The notes beneath the pieces are model-generated. The model was not told where the DNA came from. It searched no databases and saw only the letters and a list, made by a program, of their open reading frames with translations. From Treponema sp. UBA4232 (GTDB lineage: Bacteria; Spirochaetota; Spirochaetia; Treponematales; Treponemataceae): a stretch of DNA of 5,695 nt. A program made the translations under genes and the position numbers. Positions within the stretch are counted from its first letter, which is position 1, and every line of letters begins with the position of its first letter. The DNA is taken from positions 1-5,695 of the forward strand of contig DGXM01000024.1 in NCBI GenBank assembly GCA_002396325.1, in the 5' to 3' direction. Of this stretch, positions 1-5,695 are shown piece after piece.

Positions 1-26
1 TTTCTTATTTCATCTTTGCTTTCCAT
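1..26 (-). CDS. Start of a divergent gene, cut by the window edge (product unknown)
   Basis: On the minus strand an ATG at 26-24 is preceded by GGGGAGG with four bases between it and the start codon, a strong Shine-Dalgarno match although slightly close. The eight complete codons read M-E-S-K-D-E-I-R and remain open to the window edge. The hydrophilic, charged start argues against a signal peptide. The gene would be divergent from dgt, with 55 nt between the two start codons. Eight codons cannot identify a product. The call rests on the ribosome site and on the lack of any other explanation for it. A chance GGAGG-ATG pairing is possible. Confidence 0.5.
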
Positions 27-46
27 AAATCCTCCCCGGTCAGTCG

Positions 47-75
47 GTGACAACCGCAAAAAAACGATGTATAAT
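47..75 (+). promoter_or_regulatory. Housekeeping-sigma promoter of dgt
   Basis: A -35 box GTGACA (47-52, five of six matches to TTGACA) and a perfect -10 box TATAAT (70-75) are separated by exactly 17 bp. The expected transcription start is about 81-83, which coincides with the dgt ATG at 82. The promoter lies inside any longer reading of dgt that starts at the TTG at 16 or the ATG at 67, which argues against those starts. Confidence 0.72.
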
Positions 76-81
76 TTAAGC

Positions 82-1362
82 ATGAAAGATTCATTTGCAC
101 AAGTACGCACAGACGAAAACAGTCCTAAATGGAACCAGAGCATAAAACGTGAAAACAGCCTCTACCAGAGAGGCAACGGAATCCGCACGGAATTCGAACG
201 AGATTACACAAGGATTCTGCACTGCGAGTCTTACCGGCGTCTGAAACACAAAACACAGGTCTTCTTCGCACCGCAAAACGACCACGTATGCACAAGGATG
301 GAGCATGTGGGACACGTGGCAAGTGTGAGCCGCACAATCTCACGCTTTCTGGGACTCAATCAGGATCTTACCGAAGCCATTGCCCTGGGACACGACATCG
401 GACATGCACCTTTCGGACATACGGGGGAAACAATCCTCAATTCGCTGATGATTCAAAAAGAAGGAAAAAACGCACCGAAGAAATTCTGGCACGAACGAAA
501 CTCCCTTTTTTTTGCAGACTACATTGACACTCTGCAGGACCCGGAGGGATTTGAGAAAAACCTTGACCTGACTTACGCTGTGAGAGACGGAATAATCTGC
601 CATTGCGGAGAGATAGACCAGCAGGGACTCAGGCCGAGGGAAGAAGGGATGGATCTTTACAACATCAAGAGACCCGGCATAATCTCCCCGTACACATGGG
701 AAGGGTGCGTCGTGAAAATGAGCGACAAGATTGCTTTTTTGGGACGAGATTTGGAGGATGCCGCCCGCTACGACATTCTTGATGCGACAACGGCAAAGCA
801 GCTGAAAGAGATTGTGGCCGGCACCCTTGGATTCGACGGAAAGGCAAAATCCACACACACCACAAGCGCGGGAGTTTTCAGAAGCGGAAATGCAGTGAAC
901 ACGACAACCCTGATAAACGATCTGGCTGTTGATTTGTGCACTCAGAGTTCCCCTGAGAAAGGACTTTGCTTCAGCGGGGAATATTTCAGTTTCATCATCG
1001 CCCTGAAAAAATTCTGCTATGCAAACATTTACAACAACTGGCGGCTTTTGGAATTCCAATCATACGCAGAGACTGTCCTCGGATGCATTTACCGCACACT
1101 GATGAGGACCCAGGTTTATGCGAAAAACCATACGATGAACCAATGCCTGAAATACGCACCGAATCTTTCCCGCACTTTCATCGACTGGCTCGTCAAATAC
1201 ACAAACTATGACATTGAAGAAAAAAAGGCGAGACTTTACCAGACAAGGGAAGTGTTCGACATCAATTCAGAGGAGAGCTACGAAAAATGCGTGATTGAAT
1301 ACATAAGCGGCATGACCGATCAATTCACAATCTCGGTATTCGAGGAAATCATTTCTTTCTAA
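82..1362 (+). CDS. dgt: Deoxyguanosinetriphosphate triphosphohydrolase (dGTPase), HD superfamily
   Basis: This is a cytoplasmic enzyme predicted to cleave dGTP, and perhaps other dNTPs, to the nucleoside and tripolyphosphate, adjusting the dNTP pool. Numbered from the ATG at 82 it has 426 residues, within the range of the shorter bacterial family members. Visible family signatures are R-R-L-K-H-K-T-Q-V-F (52-61), R-M-E-H-V with metal ligand H75, G-H-D-I-G-H-A-P-F-G-H with H104 and D105 (103-113), the H-x-x-N-S element near 137-141, R-D-G-I-I-x-H (168-174), S-D-K-I with D215, and G-M-T-D-Q-F near the C terminus (410-415). All HD ligands expected in the family are present, so it should be active. 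The reading frame is open to the window edge, with a TTG at 16 and an ATG at 67, but the -10 box at 70-75 favours 82. There is no Shine-Dalgarno site. The gene is monocistronic as far as visible and converges on tkt. Confidence 0.93.
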   Translation: MKDSFAQVRTDENSPKWNQSIKRENSLYQRGNGIRTEFERDYTRILHCESYRRLKHKTQVFFAPQNDHVCTRMEHVGHVASVSRTISRFLGLNQDLTEAIALGHDIGHAPFGHTGETILNSLMIQKEGKNAPKKFWHERNSLFFADYIDTLQDPEGFEKNLDLTYAVRDGIICHCGEIDQQGLRPREEGMDLYNIKRPGIISPYTWEGCVVKMSDKIAFLGRDLEDAARYDILDATTAKQLKEIVAGTLGFDGKAKSTHTTSAGVFRSGNAVNTTTLINDLAVDLCTQSSPEKGLCFSGEYFSFIIALKKFCYANIYNNWRLLEFQSYAETVLGCIYRTLMRTQVYAKNHTMNQCLKYAPNLSRTFIDWLVKYTNYDIEEKKARLYQTREVFDINSEESYEKCVIEYISGMTDQFTISVFEEIISF

Positions 1363-1425
1363 AAAAAAATCCACCTGTTTCGAAAAGCAGCAGACGGATT
1401 GGATTCAAATGAAAAATCTTTGCGC

Positions 1426-1475
1426 AAAAAAAGGACCCGAATGGCATACAACGCAAACGGGTCCTCTTTTTTTTT
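1426..1475. terminator. Bidirectional Rho-independent terminator between dgt and tkt
   Basis: The arms GGACCCG (1433-1439) and CGGGTCC (1458-1464) form a 7-bp GC-rich stem with an 18-nt loop. On the left is a run of seven A (1426-1432) and on the right nine T (1467-1475), so each strand reads a stem followed by a U-tract. The A/T flanks can also pair and lengthen the stem, with one mismatch. It lies 70 nt after the dgt stop codon and about 22 nt after the tkt stop codon on the other strand, and serves both convergent genes. Confidence 0.9.
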
Positions 1476-1486
1476 ATGAAGACTGA

Positions 1487-3451
1487 TCAGCGGGCAAGCA
1501 CCTTTGCGAAATCAGCAGCCGTGAAATGAAGGTCTTCGGCAACCTTTGCGGCTGGTCCTGACTCACCGAAGTCGTCAAGAGTGAAGAGGTCGTCCTTTTT
1601 GGCATAACCTTCCCATCCCTGGCGGCATCCTGCTTCCGCAACAACAACGCGCTTGGGATTTCCCATGATTTTTGCACGGAACGAGTCATCCTGCTTTTCA
1701 AAGAGTGTCTTGTCAAGAACCGACACAACGCGGATTGTCTTTCCCGGAACTTCCTTTGCGGCGGCAAGAGCCATGCTCACTTCAGAACCTGTCGCAACCA
1801 CAGTGATGTCGGGGGAAGCACTTCCTTCCTGCACAACGTATGCACCCTTGCGGGCTGTGTTCTTCCAATCCTTGTCCGCCTTTTCGTATACGGGGAGTCC
1901 CTGGCGTGTGAATGCCATGCAGACGGGGTGATCGGTGCTTTCAAGGGCCATTTCCCATGCAAGCTGTGTCTCTTCGGCATCACCCGGACGGAGAACCTGA
2001 ACATTGGGAATGCAGCGGAGTGCGGCAAGAGTTTCAATGGGCTGATGTGTGGGTCCGTCTTCTCCAACGTAAATTGAATCGTGTGTGAAAACGTAGATGT
2101 TGGGGAGCTTGCTGAGTGCTGCAACTCTGAGTGAAGGACGCAGGTAGTCGCTGAAAACAAGGAATGTGGCACCGAATGCGCGGAGTCCTCCGTGAAGATT
2201 GATTCCGCTCTGAACCTGGCTCATTGCAAACTCGCGGATTCCGTACTCGATTGTGCGTCCCTTGCGGTTTTCCGGGCCGTATGTGCCGTCATCATTCTTT
2301 ACCTTTGTCTTGTTCGGTCCCTGCAGGTCTGCTGAACCACCGACCAACCACTGATAGCGGTCTGCCATGCAGTTGAGACTCTTTCCTGAAGCATCGCGGG
2401 TTGCAAGTGAGTCTCCGACATTATATGAAGGAGCCGCTGCATCTCCAGTCTGCTTTCCGCTCCAATATGCATCCCAAAGTTTTCTGAGTTCGGGATTTTC
2501 TGAAGACCATGCATCAAACTCGGCCTTCCAATCTGCCTCTGCCTGAGCGAAATCTTTTGCCTTGCCCTTGAAATAATCGTAGGCTTCGGGAACCACGTAG
2601 AATTTCTTGTCTTCGGGGAGACCGAGCGTGCGCTTTGCCTCGATTACACCGTCATCACCCAGCGGAGCACCATGAACATCTGCCGTACCCTGCTTCGGAG
2701 CACCCTTTCCAATGATGGACTTGAGGATAATGAGTGTGGGTTTGTGCTGAGACTTTGCAACTTTCACCAAATCCGCAATCTCGCCCATGTTGTACATAGA
2801 GCCGCGGAGAACCGACCATCCGTAAGACTCGAATCTTTTCTGCACATCGTCAGCAAAAGCAATGTCTGTATTTCCGTCTATTGAAATCTTGTTCTCGTCA
2901 TAGAAAACAATCAGCTTCTCAAGCTTCAAGGTTCCCGCCAGTGAACAGGCTTCTGAAGAAACACCCTCTTCAAGACATCCCTCTCCGACCAGAGAATATG
3001 TGTAGTGATCCACGATTGTGTGGCGTGATGTGTTGAAACGTGCGGCAAGCATTGACTCTGCAATAGCCATACCGACTGCAAGTGCGACTCCCTGTCCGAG
3101 GGGGCCGGAAGTATTCTCAACACCGTCTGTCATTCCGCGCTCCGGGTGTCCCGGGCATTTTGAACCAACCTGACGGAAAGACTGAATATCTTCCATGGAA
3201 ACCTTGTAGCCGGCAATGTGCAGGATGGAATAAAGCAGCATTGAACCGTGTCCTGCAGAAAGAACGAACCGGTCGCGGTCAACCCAGCTTGAGTCAGCAG
3301 GATTGTGCTTCATAATCTCACCATACAGAACAGCAGCAAGTTCTGCGGCGCCAAGTGGAAGACCAGGGTGGCCTGATTTTGCCTTCTGGATTGCGTCCAT
3401 TGAAAGGCTGCGGATCGATACCGCGGTAGCTTCAAGAGCCTTAGAATTCAT
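1487..3451 (-). CDS. tkt: Transketolase
   Basis: This thiamine-diphosphate enzyme of the non-oxidative pentose phosphate pathway transfers two-carbon ketol units between ketose and aldose phosphates in the cytoplasm. Its 654 residues match the usual length. The three domains are in order: ThDP pyrophosphate-binding (about 1-300), pyrimidine-binding (about 340-520) and C-terminal (about 530-654). Visible residues include K-S-G-H-P-G with H28, S-A-G-H-G-S with H68, C-P-G-H-P-E with H102, V-H-G-A-P-L-G with H260, G-G-S-A-D-L (371-376), catalytic E407 in Y-G-I-R-E-F, T-H-D-S (456-459), the E-D-G-P-T-H-Q-P segment (464-471) and T-R-Q-G with R516. The metal motif is unusual: G-E-G-C-L at 156-160 instead of G-D-G, with N187 and I189 conserved. 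The start at 3451 is fixed by AAGGAG six bases upstream. The gene looks more GC-rich than the two upstream genes, as expected for a well-expressed central-metabolism gene. Confidence 0.96.
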   Translation of the reverse strand: MNSKALEATAVSIRSLSMDAIQKAKSGHPGLPLGAAELAAVLYGEIMKHNPADSSWVDRDRFVLSAGHGSMLLYSILHIAGYKVSMEDIQSFRQVGSKCPGHPERGMTDGVENTSGPLGQGVALAVGMAIAESMLAARFNTSRHTIVDHYTYSLVGEGCLEEGVSSEACSLAGTLKLEKLIVFYDENKISIDGNTDIAFADDVQKRFESYGWSVLRGSMYNMGEIADLVKVAKSQHKPTLIILKSIIGKGAPKQGTADVHGAPLGDDGVIEAKRTLGLPEDKKFYVVPEAYDYFKGKAKDFAQAEADWKAEFDAWSSENPELRKLWDAYWSGKQTGDAAAPSYNVGDSLATRDASGKSLNCMADRYQWLVGGSADLQGPNKTKVKNDDGTYGPENRKGRTIEYGIREFAMSQVQSGINLHGGLRAFGATFLVFSDYLRPSLRVAALSKLPNIYVFTHDSIYVGEDGPTHQPIETLAALRCIPNVQVLRPGDAEETQLAWEMALESTDHPVCMAFTRQGLPVYEKADKDWKNTARKGAYVVQEGSASPDITVVATGSEVSMALAAAKEVPGKTIRVVSVLDKTLFEKQDDSFRAKIMGNPKRVVVAEAGCRQGWEGYAKKDDLFTLDDFGESGPAAKVAEDLHFTAADFAKVLAR

Positions 3452-3457
3452 ACTTTA

Positions 3458-3463
3458 CTCCTT
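3458..3463 (-). promoter_or_regulatory. Strong ribosome binding site of tkt
   Basis: The minus strand reads AAGGAG followed by six bases and then the ATG at 3451. This is the best Shine-Dalgarno site of the three main minus-strand genes and fixes the transketolase start. The contrast with the SD-less starts of dgt and the 490-residue protein suggests efficient translation of tkt. Confidence 0.85.
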
Positions 3464-3493
3464 AAAATATTCATGTGAGCGGCATCCCAAACT

Positions 3494-3523
3494 CTTATTT
3501 CACGGATGTCCTCAAAATTTCAA
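3494..3523 (-). promoter_or_regulatory. Weak candidate promoter for tkt
   Basis: On the minus strand TTGAAA (3523-3518, five of six matches to the -35 consensus) is followed after 18 bp by AATAAG (3499-3494, four of six matches to TATAAT). This would give a leader of roughly 35 nt containing the AAGGAG site. The -10 match is poor, so tkt may instead depend on readthrough from the ptsN unit. Confidence 0.25.
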
Positions 3524-3532
3524 ATGCCTGCA

Positions 3533-3568
3533 GAGAATCTCTAAAAACTGAAGTTTTTAGAGATTCTC
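3533..3568. repeat. 17-bp perfect inverted repeat between ptsN and tkt
   Basis: The arms 3533-3549 and 3552-3568 are perfectly complementary around a two-base centre (GA), so as RNA this is a very stable hairpin closed by a four-base loop. Each outer end is itself symmetric: GAGA-A-TCTC at 3533-3541 and GAGA-T-TCTC at 3560-3568. The core is AAAAACT/AGTTTTT. No T-run follows on either strand, so it does not look like a standard terminator. It could act as a transcript-processing or stability element between ptsN and tkt, a protein-binding operator, or a copy of a dispersed intergenic repeat. Confidence 0.9.
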
Positions 3569-3570
3569 AT

Positions 3571-3586
3571 AAGTTTTTCGAGCTTC
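3571..3586. repeat. Degenerate direct repeat of the adjacent palindrome arm
   Basis: On the plus strand 3571-3586 matches 3551-3566 at 14 of 16 positions (AAGTTTTT followed by a GAG/TTC half), exactly 20 bp away. The left palindrome arm could therefore pair with either copy, although the perfect copy should win. The motif ends two bases before the ptsN stop codon at 3588-3590. Confidence 0.6.
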
Positions 3587-3587
3587 C

Positions 3588-4055
3588 CTATAAATCATAT
3601 TCCCTCATTTTCGCAAGCAGGGAATCCAAATCAGGACGAGTGTCCAAAAAATGACGGAATGTACCGTTACCCACAAGACGCGCCAAATCAGAAAGAGCAC
3701 AGGAATGTACTTGTGTTGATTTTGTCAAGAGGATAAAGAAAACGGAAACCTTAAGTCCGTCGGGGGCATCCATATCAAGAGAATTCGCAAGATAGCATAC
3801 AATCAATCTCTGATCAGCCTCTGAATTCAGAATGGATTTTCTTGTATGTGGAATCGCAATCCCGTTTCCCACAGCCGTACTCAGGATTTTTTCCCTGGCA
3901 AGAAGTTCTGACACTACAAGTTTTTTATCATATCCTGCGGGCAATTCCAAACGGGTTTCAATATCCGCAAAAACCTCATCCAGAGTGTTCCCCTTTACAT
4001 CATTAATAACTGCTCCGGCCCTCAAAAGGTCAGGCAACTTTACTTCATCACCCAT
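3588..4055 (-). CDS. ptsN: PTS EIIA component of the fructose/nitrogen-regulatory (PtsN) type
   Basis: This is a single-domain cytoplasmic EIIA protein that is predicted to accept phosphate from HPr-type proteins on a histidine. Numbered from the ATG at 4055 it has 155 residues, the usual size of PtsN. The start resembles the family (K-L-P-D-L-L at 6-11), the active-site signature is G-N-G-I-A-I-P-H-T-R with H70, and the second conserved histidine is H117 in Q-V-H-S-C-A-L, 47 residues later, close to the spacing in EIIA-Mtl. No EIIB or EIIC domain is fused or adjacent, so a regulatory role is more likely than sugar transport; its target cannot be read here. The start at 4055 is chosen because GGAG lies six bases upstream (4065-4062). 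An ATG at 4073 would add six residues but has no such site. The gene begins 41 nt after the stop of the preceding gene and is probably co-transcribed with it. Confidence 0.88.
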   Translation of the reverse strand: MGDEVKLPDLLRAGAVINDVKGNTLDEVFADIETRLELPAGYDKKLVVSELLAREKILSTAVGNGIAIPHTRKSILNSEADQRLIVCYLANSLDMDAPDGLKVSVFFILLTKSTQVHSCALSDLARLVGNGTFRHFLDTRPDLDSLLAKMREYDL

Positions 4056-4061
4056 AATTTT

Positions 4062-4065
4062 CTCC
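4062..4065 (-). promoter_or_regulatory. Ribosome binding site deciding the ptsN start
   Basis: GGAG on the minus strand stands six bases before the ATG at 4055, while the alternative ATG at 4073 has only A/T-rich sequence before it. This supports a 155-residue product over a 161-residue one. Confidence 0.65.
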
Positions 4066-4096
4066 AGTTTCATTTTACATCAAAATCCGCTTGTAT

Positions 4097-5569
4097 TCAA
4101 GGAGCTTTTATCACCTTGAAGCGGTTGCATCGTTGCTTTTCCACTGCGGCTTCCAACGGCTCACGTATATCCTCGAAATTCCACTTCATTCCATCTATCG
4201 AAAGCAACAAAGCACTTGCATCCTTTTCCAGAGACTCAGATTCCTGAATTGAATGCAATATACGGTACAAATGTCCATACAACTGCGTAAGTATCACGAG
4301 TTCCTGCTGCGGCAATTCTTGTATGGCAGATGTCGAACAGTCAATTTTATAAACCAAAGCATTCACCCTTGTGAAGAGCTCAAGAGACAGACGCCTGACT
4401 TCACCCACCCCCTGATCCGCAAACCAATTGTATTCCTTTGAAATCAACCGGTCGCGTTCCTTAAGCATCTCCAGTATATAAAACTTTTGGTCGCTTTGGA
4501 ATAGGTAATCTTCAGGATAGATTTTTTCAAGCAGCTCTTTGTAATCATTCTCACGCCGGTAATGCATATCCAAAAGATACTGATCAATCAGTTCCGGAGT
4601 CAGGGTAAATGAAACAAAAGAAGGATTTGATTTTACCTCCGCGTCAATCGCATCCAAATCCCCGCAGTTCCACGGTCCTACGGCAGGAACCTCCTTTCCC
4701 TTGAACCACAGTCTGGTTTCAACACCGAAATGCTCCAGCCCCACATTTTTTGCATATTGATTCAGATATTCCTCGATAGAGCCGCAGGTTGGGATGCAAA
4801 GTGACTCTATATTTTCAAAAAACACATTTGAAAGCTGTTCTTCCATTGAGCCGCAGGGACCCATGCGGTCGAAGCTTTCCAAAAGAAGCCTTTCCAGCGT
4901 GTCATACCACTCAAGACGGGCAGAACCTTGAAAGCCCCTGTTAAAATGATTTTCACCATCATGGATGATTTTTACATATATACGGCCTTTATCCCAATCC
5001 TGTACAGCACAAACAAGACGGTCGCCAAGTTTGAAACCATACTTATCAATAAGAAGAGAAATATCTATTCCTGTAAGATGAACAGAACCCGGCAGTTCAA
5101 AATCCCTTTCAACCATATCGATGTCTGAATTCGCAGGGTCGGATGCTATATACTGAGGTGCATATTCCTCTCCGTAGAGAAGAAAAAAATCAATTGCCTT
5201 ATCAGCAGTAAAAGTCTCTATTTTCCTGGGGAGAAGTTTACCGTAAAAATAAAATGAAAGAGTTCCGGAGATTATCTCACTGTCGACAAATGGAATGCAC
5301 CTTGATCCGGGGATAAAAATCTTTTTTTCATACTCTTCCGGTGTCAGTCTGATTGAAAAGATTTCTCCGGTAAAAGCACCGGCCTTTGTTATATACTTTC
5401 CATTTTCCAGACAGAATACCCAAGGACAATCCTCCAGATACTGCATACAGTCTCTTTTTGTTGCCTTGACACCGATTTCCGAAAAAAATTTACCCATATC
5501 GTGCACGGTAAAATAACCGGTAAAAGAGCGGAGAAATTTATCTGTCAGAGCCTGATTTTTTGTATTCAT
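4097..5569 (-). CDS. Uncharacterised 490-residue cytoplasmic protein, possible N-terminal winged helix
   Basis: I do not recognise this protein. Counted from the ATG at 5569 it has 490 residues, with no signal peptide or membrane segment, so it is probably cytoplasmic. Residues about 6-62 look like three helices followed by a beta-hairpin (V-F-C-L-E-N-G-K-Y-I-T at 51-61), compatible with a winged helix of the HARE-HTH or RNA-polymerase-delta kind; this is inferred from pattern only. A beta-rich middle follows, with G-D-R-L-V-C-A-V-Q-D-W-D-K-G near 192-205, and then a mostly helical, acidic second half. It contains a fair number of cysteines but no CxxC pair. A TTG at 5593 would add eight residues. 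No Shine-Dalgarno site precedes either start, and a TATAAC box lies seven bases before the ATG, suggesting a leaderless start. It precedes ptsN by 41 nt, probably in one operon, so a role linked to PtsN is plausible but unproven. Base composition is visibly more A/T-rich than in tkt. Confidence 0.85.
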   Translation of the reverse strand: MNTKNQALTDKFLRSFTGYFTVHDMGKFFSEIGVKATKRDCMQYLEDCPWVFCLENGKYITKAGAFTGEIFSIRLTPEEYEKKIFIPGSRCIPFVDSEIISGTLSFYFYGKLLPRKIETFTADKAIDFFLLYGEEYAPQYIASDPANSDIDMVERDFELPGSVHLTGIDISLLIDKYGFKLGDRLVCAVQDWDKGRIYVKIIHDGENHFNRGFQGSARLEWYDTLERLLLESFDRMGPCGSMEEQLSNVFFENIESLCIPTCGSIEEYLNQYAKNVGLEHFGVETRLWFKGKEVPAVGPWNCGDLDAIDAEVKSNPSFVSFTLTPELIDQYLLDMHYRRENDYKELLEKIYPEDYLFQSDQKFYILEMLKERDRLISKEYNWFADQGVGEVRRLSLELFTRVNALVYKIDCSTSAIQELPQQELVILTQLYGHLYRILHSIQESESLEKDASALLLSIDGMKWNFEDIREPLEAAVEKQRCNRFKVIKAP

Positions 5570-5576
5570 TTTACTT

Positions 5577-5610
5577 GTTATAAGATAACGCAAATTCGAT
5601 ATTTTGAAAA
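5577..5610 (-). promoter_or_regulatory. Candidate promoter of the hypothetical gene and ptsN
   Basis: The minus strand carries TATAAC (5582-5577, five of six matches to TATAAT) seven bases before the ATG at 5569. The overlapping TATCTT (5587-5582) lies 17 bp downstream of TTTTCA (5610-5605). Either choice places the transcription start within a few bases of the ATG. The -35 elements are weak, so activator dependence is possible. Confidence 0.45.
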
Positions 5611-5613
5611 TAT
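5599..5613. promoter_or_regulatory. A/T palindrome overlapping the -35 region, possible operator
   Basis: ATATTTT and AAAATAT are perfect 7-bp arms around a single G. The element covers the candidate -35 box of the hypothetical gene, a typical site for a dimeric regulator. A/T palindromes arise easily by chance in such sequence, so this is tentative. Confidence 0.3.
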
Positions 5614-5627
5614 GATTTTTTGATTTT

Positions 5628-5647
5628 CTTGAGCATAATCACTCAAG
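5628..5647. repeat. Short inverted repeat upstream of the hypothetical gene
   Basis: CTTGAG (5628-5633) and CTCAAG (5642-5647) are perfect 6-bp arms with eight bases between them. No T-run follows on either strand, so it is not a standard terminator. It lies roughly 60-80 bp upstream of the hypothetical start, where an activator or repressor could bind. Confidence 0.35.
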
Positions 5648-5695
5648 CCGGATAGTCCTTTAAAAATATAAAATTGCCCGAAGGACAAAAAAAAG

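Noticed and set aside
340..1059. A 239-codon open frame on the minus strand opposite dgt
   Set aside because: It lies entirely antisense to a well-conserved HD-domain gene, has no Shine-Dalgarno site that I could see, and its translation is rich in Cys, Ser and Val without recognisable motifs. It is best explained as a by-product of dgt codon use.
1419..1428. Palindrome TTTGCGCAAA beside the dgt-tkt terminator
   Set aside because: It is a perfect 10-bp palindrome, but it overlaps the A-run of the terminator, lies between two convergent gene ends where an operator has no obvious job, and is short enough to be chance.
1777..2172. A 131-codon open frame on the minus strand in another frame inside tkt
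   Set aside because: It is an out-of-frame reading of the conserved pyrimidine-binding domain of transketolase, with low-complexity composition and no family resemblance.
2981..2983. The GEG codon in tkt as a sign of a decayed gene
   Set aside because: The frame is intact over all 654 codons, every other catalytic and cofactor residue I could place is present, and the gene has a strong ribosome site, so a functional variant is more likely than a pseudogene.
3303..3551. A plus-strand open frame across the tkt start and the spacer
   Set aside because: Most of it is the reverse strand of the first transketolase codons, and the rest runs through the palindrome. Nothing suggests a ribosome site or a real protein.
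3533..3568. The 17-bp inverted repeat as an intrinsic terminator of ptsN
   Set aside because: The bases after the stem on the minus strand are TGCAGGCATTTG, with no U-tract, and the stem is A/U-rich in its centre. Partial termination is not excluded, but the sequence does not show a standard terminator.

Overview
The window reads as bacterial chromosome, most likely from a spirochaete of the Treponema type. That assignment is a judgement from protein style, moderate-to-low GC with A/T-rich spacers, and a lone PtsN-like protein beside a large uncharacterised protein. No rRNA or other marker gene is present to confirm it. All four main genes look intact, with no frameshift, insertion sequence, tRNA, rRNA or CRISPR array.

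Layout from left to right. Positions 1-26 appear to hold the first eight codons of a divergent minus-strand gene with a good Shine-Dalgarno site. A compact divergent spacer follows, containing a near-consensus promoter (GTGACA, 17 bp, TATAAT) for the plus-strand gene dgt (82-1362), an HD-superfamily dGTP triphosphohydrolase. Its -10 box sits only 6 nt before the ATG, so the mRNA is probably leaderless. A hairpin with T-runs on both sides (about 1426-1475) lies between dgt and the convergent transketolase gene and should terminate both.

The remaining three genes are on the minus strand, in transcription order: an unrecognised 490-residue cytoplasmic protein (5569-4097), a PtsN/fructose-type PTS EIIA protein (4055-3588), and transketolase (3451-1487). 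The first two are 41 nt apart and probably co-transcribed. Transketolase follows after a 136-nt spacer holding a 17-bp perfect inverted repeat, part of a threefold repeated motif, and it has its own strong ribosome binding site. It may be read through from upstream, transcribed from its own promoter, or both.

Transketolase belongs to the non-oxidative pentose phosphate pathway and dgt to nucleotide-pool control. The EIIA protein is a phosphorylatable regulator rather than part of a visible sugar transporter, since no EIIB or EIIC is present. The points most worth a second look are the two leaderless-looking starts, the Asp-to-Glu change at the expected metal ligand of transketolase (GEG instead of GDG), the palindrome with half-site symmetry before tkt, and the unknown protein, which may carry an N-terminal winged helix, paired with PtsN.
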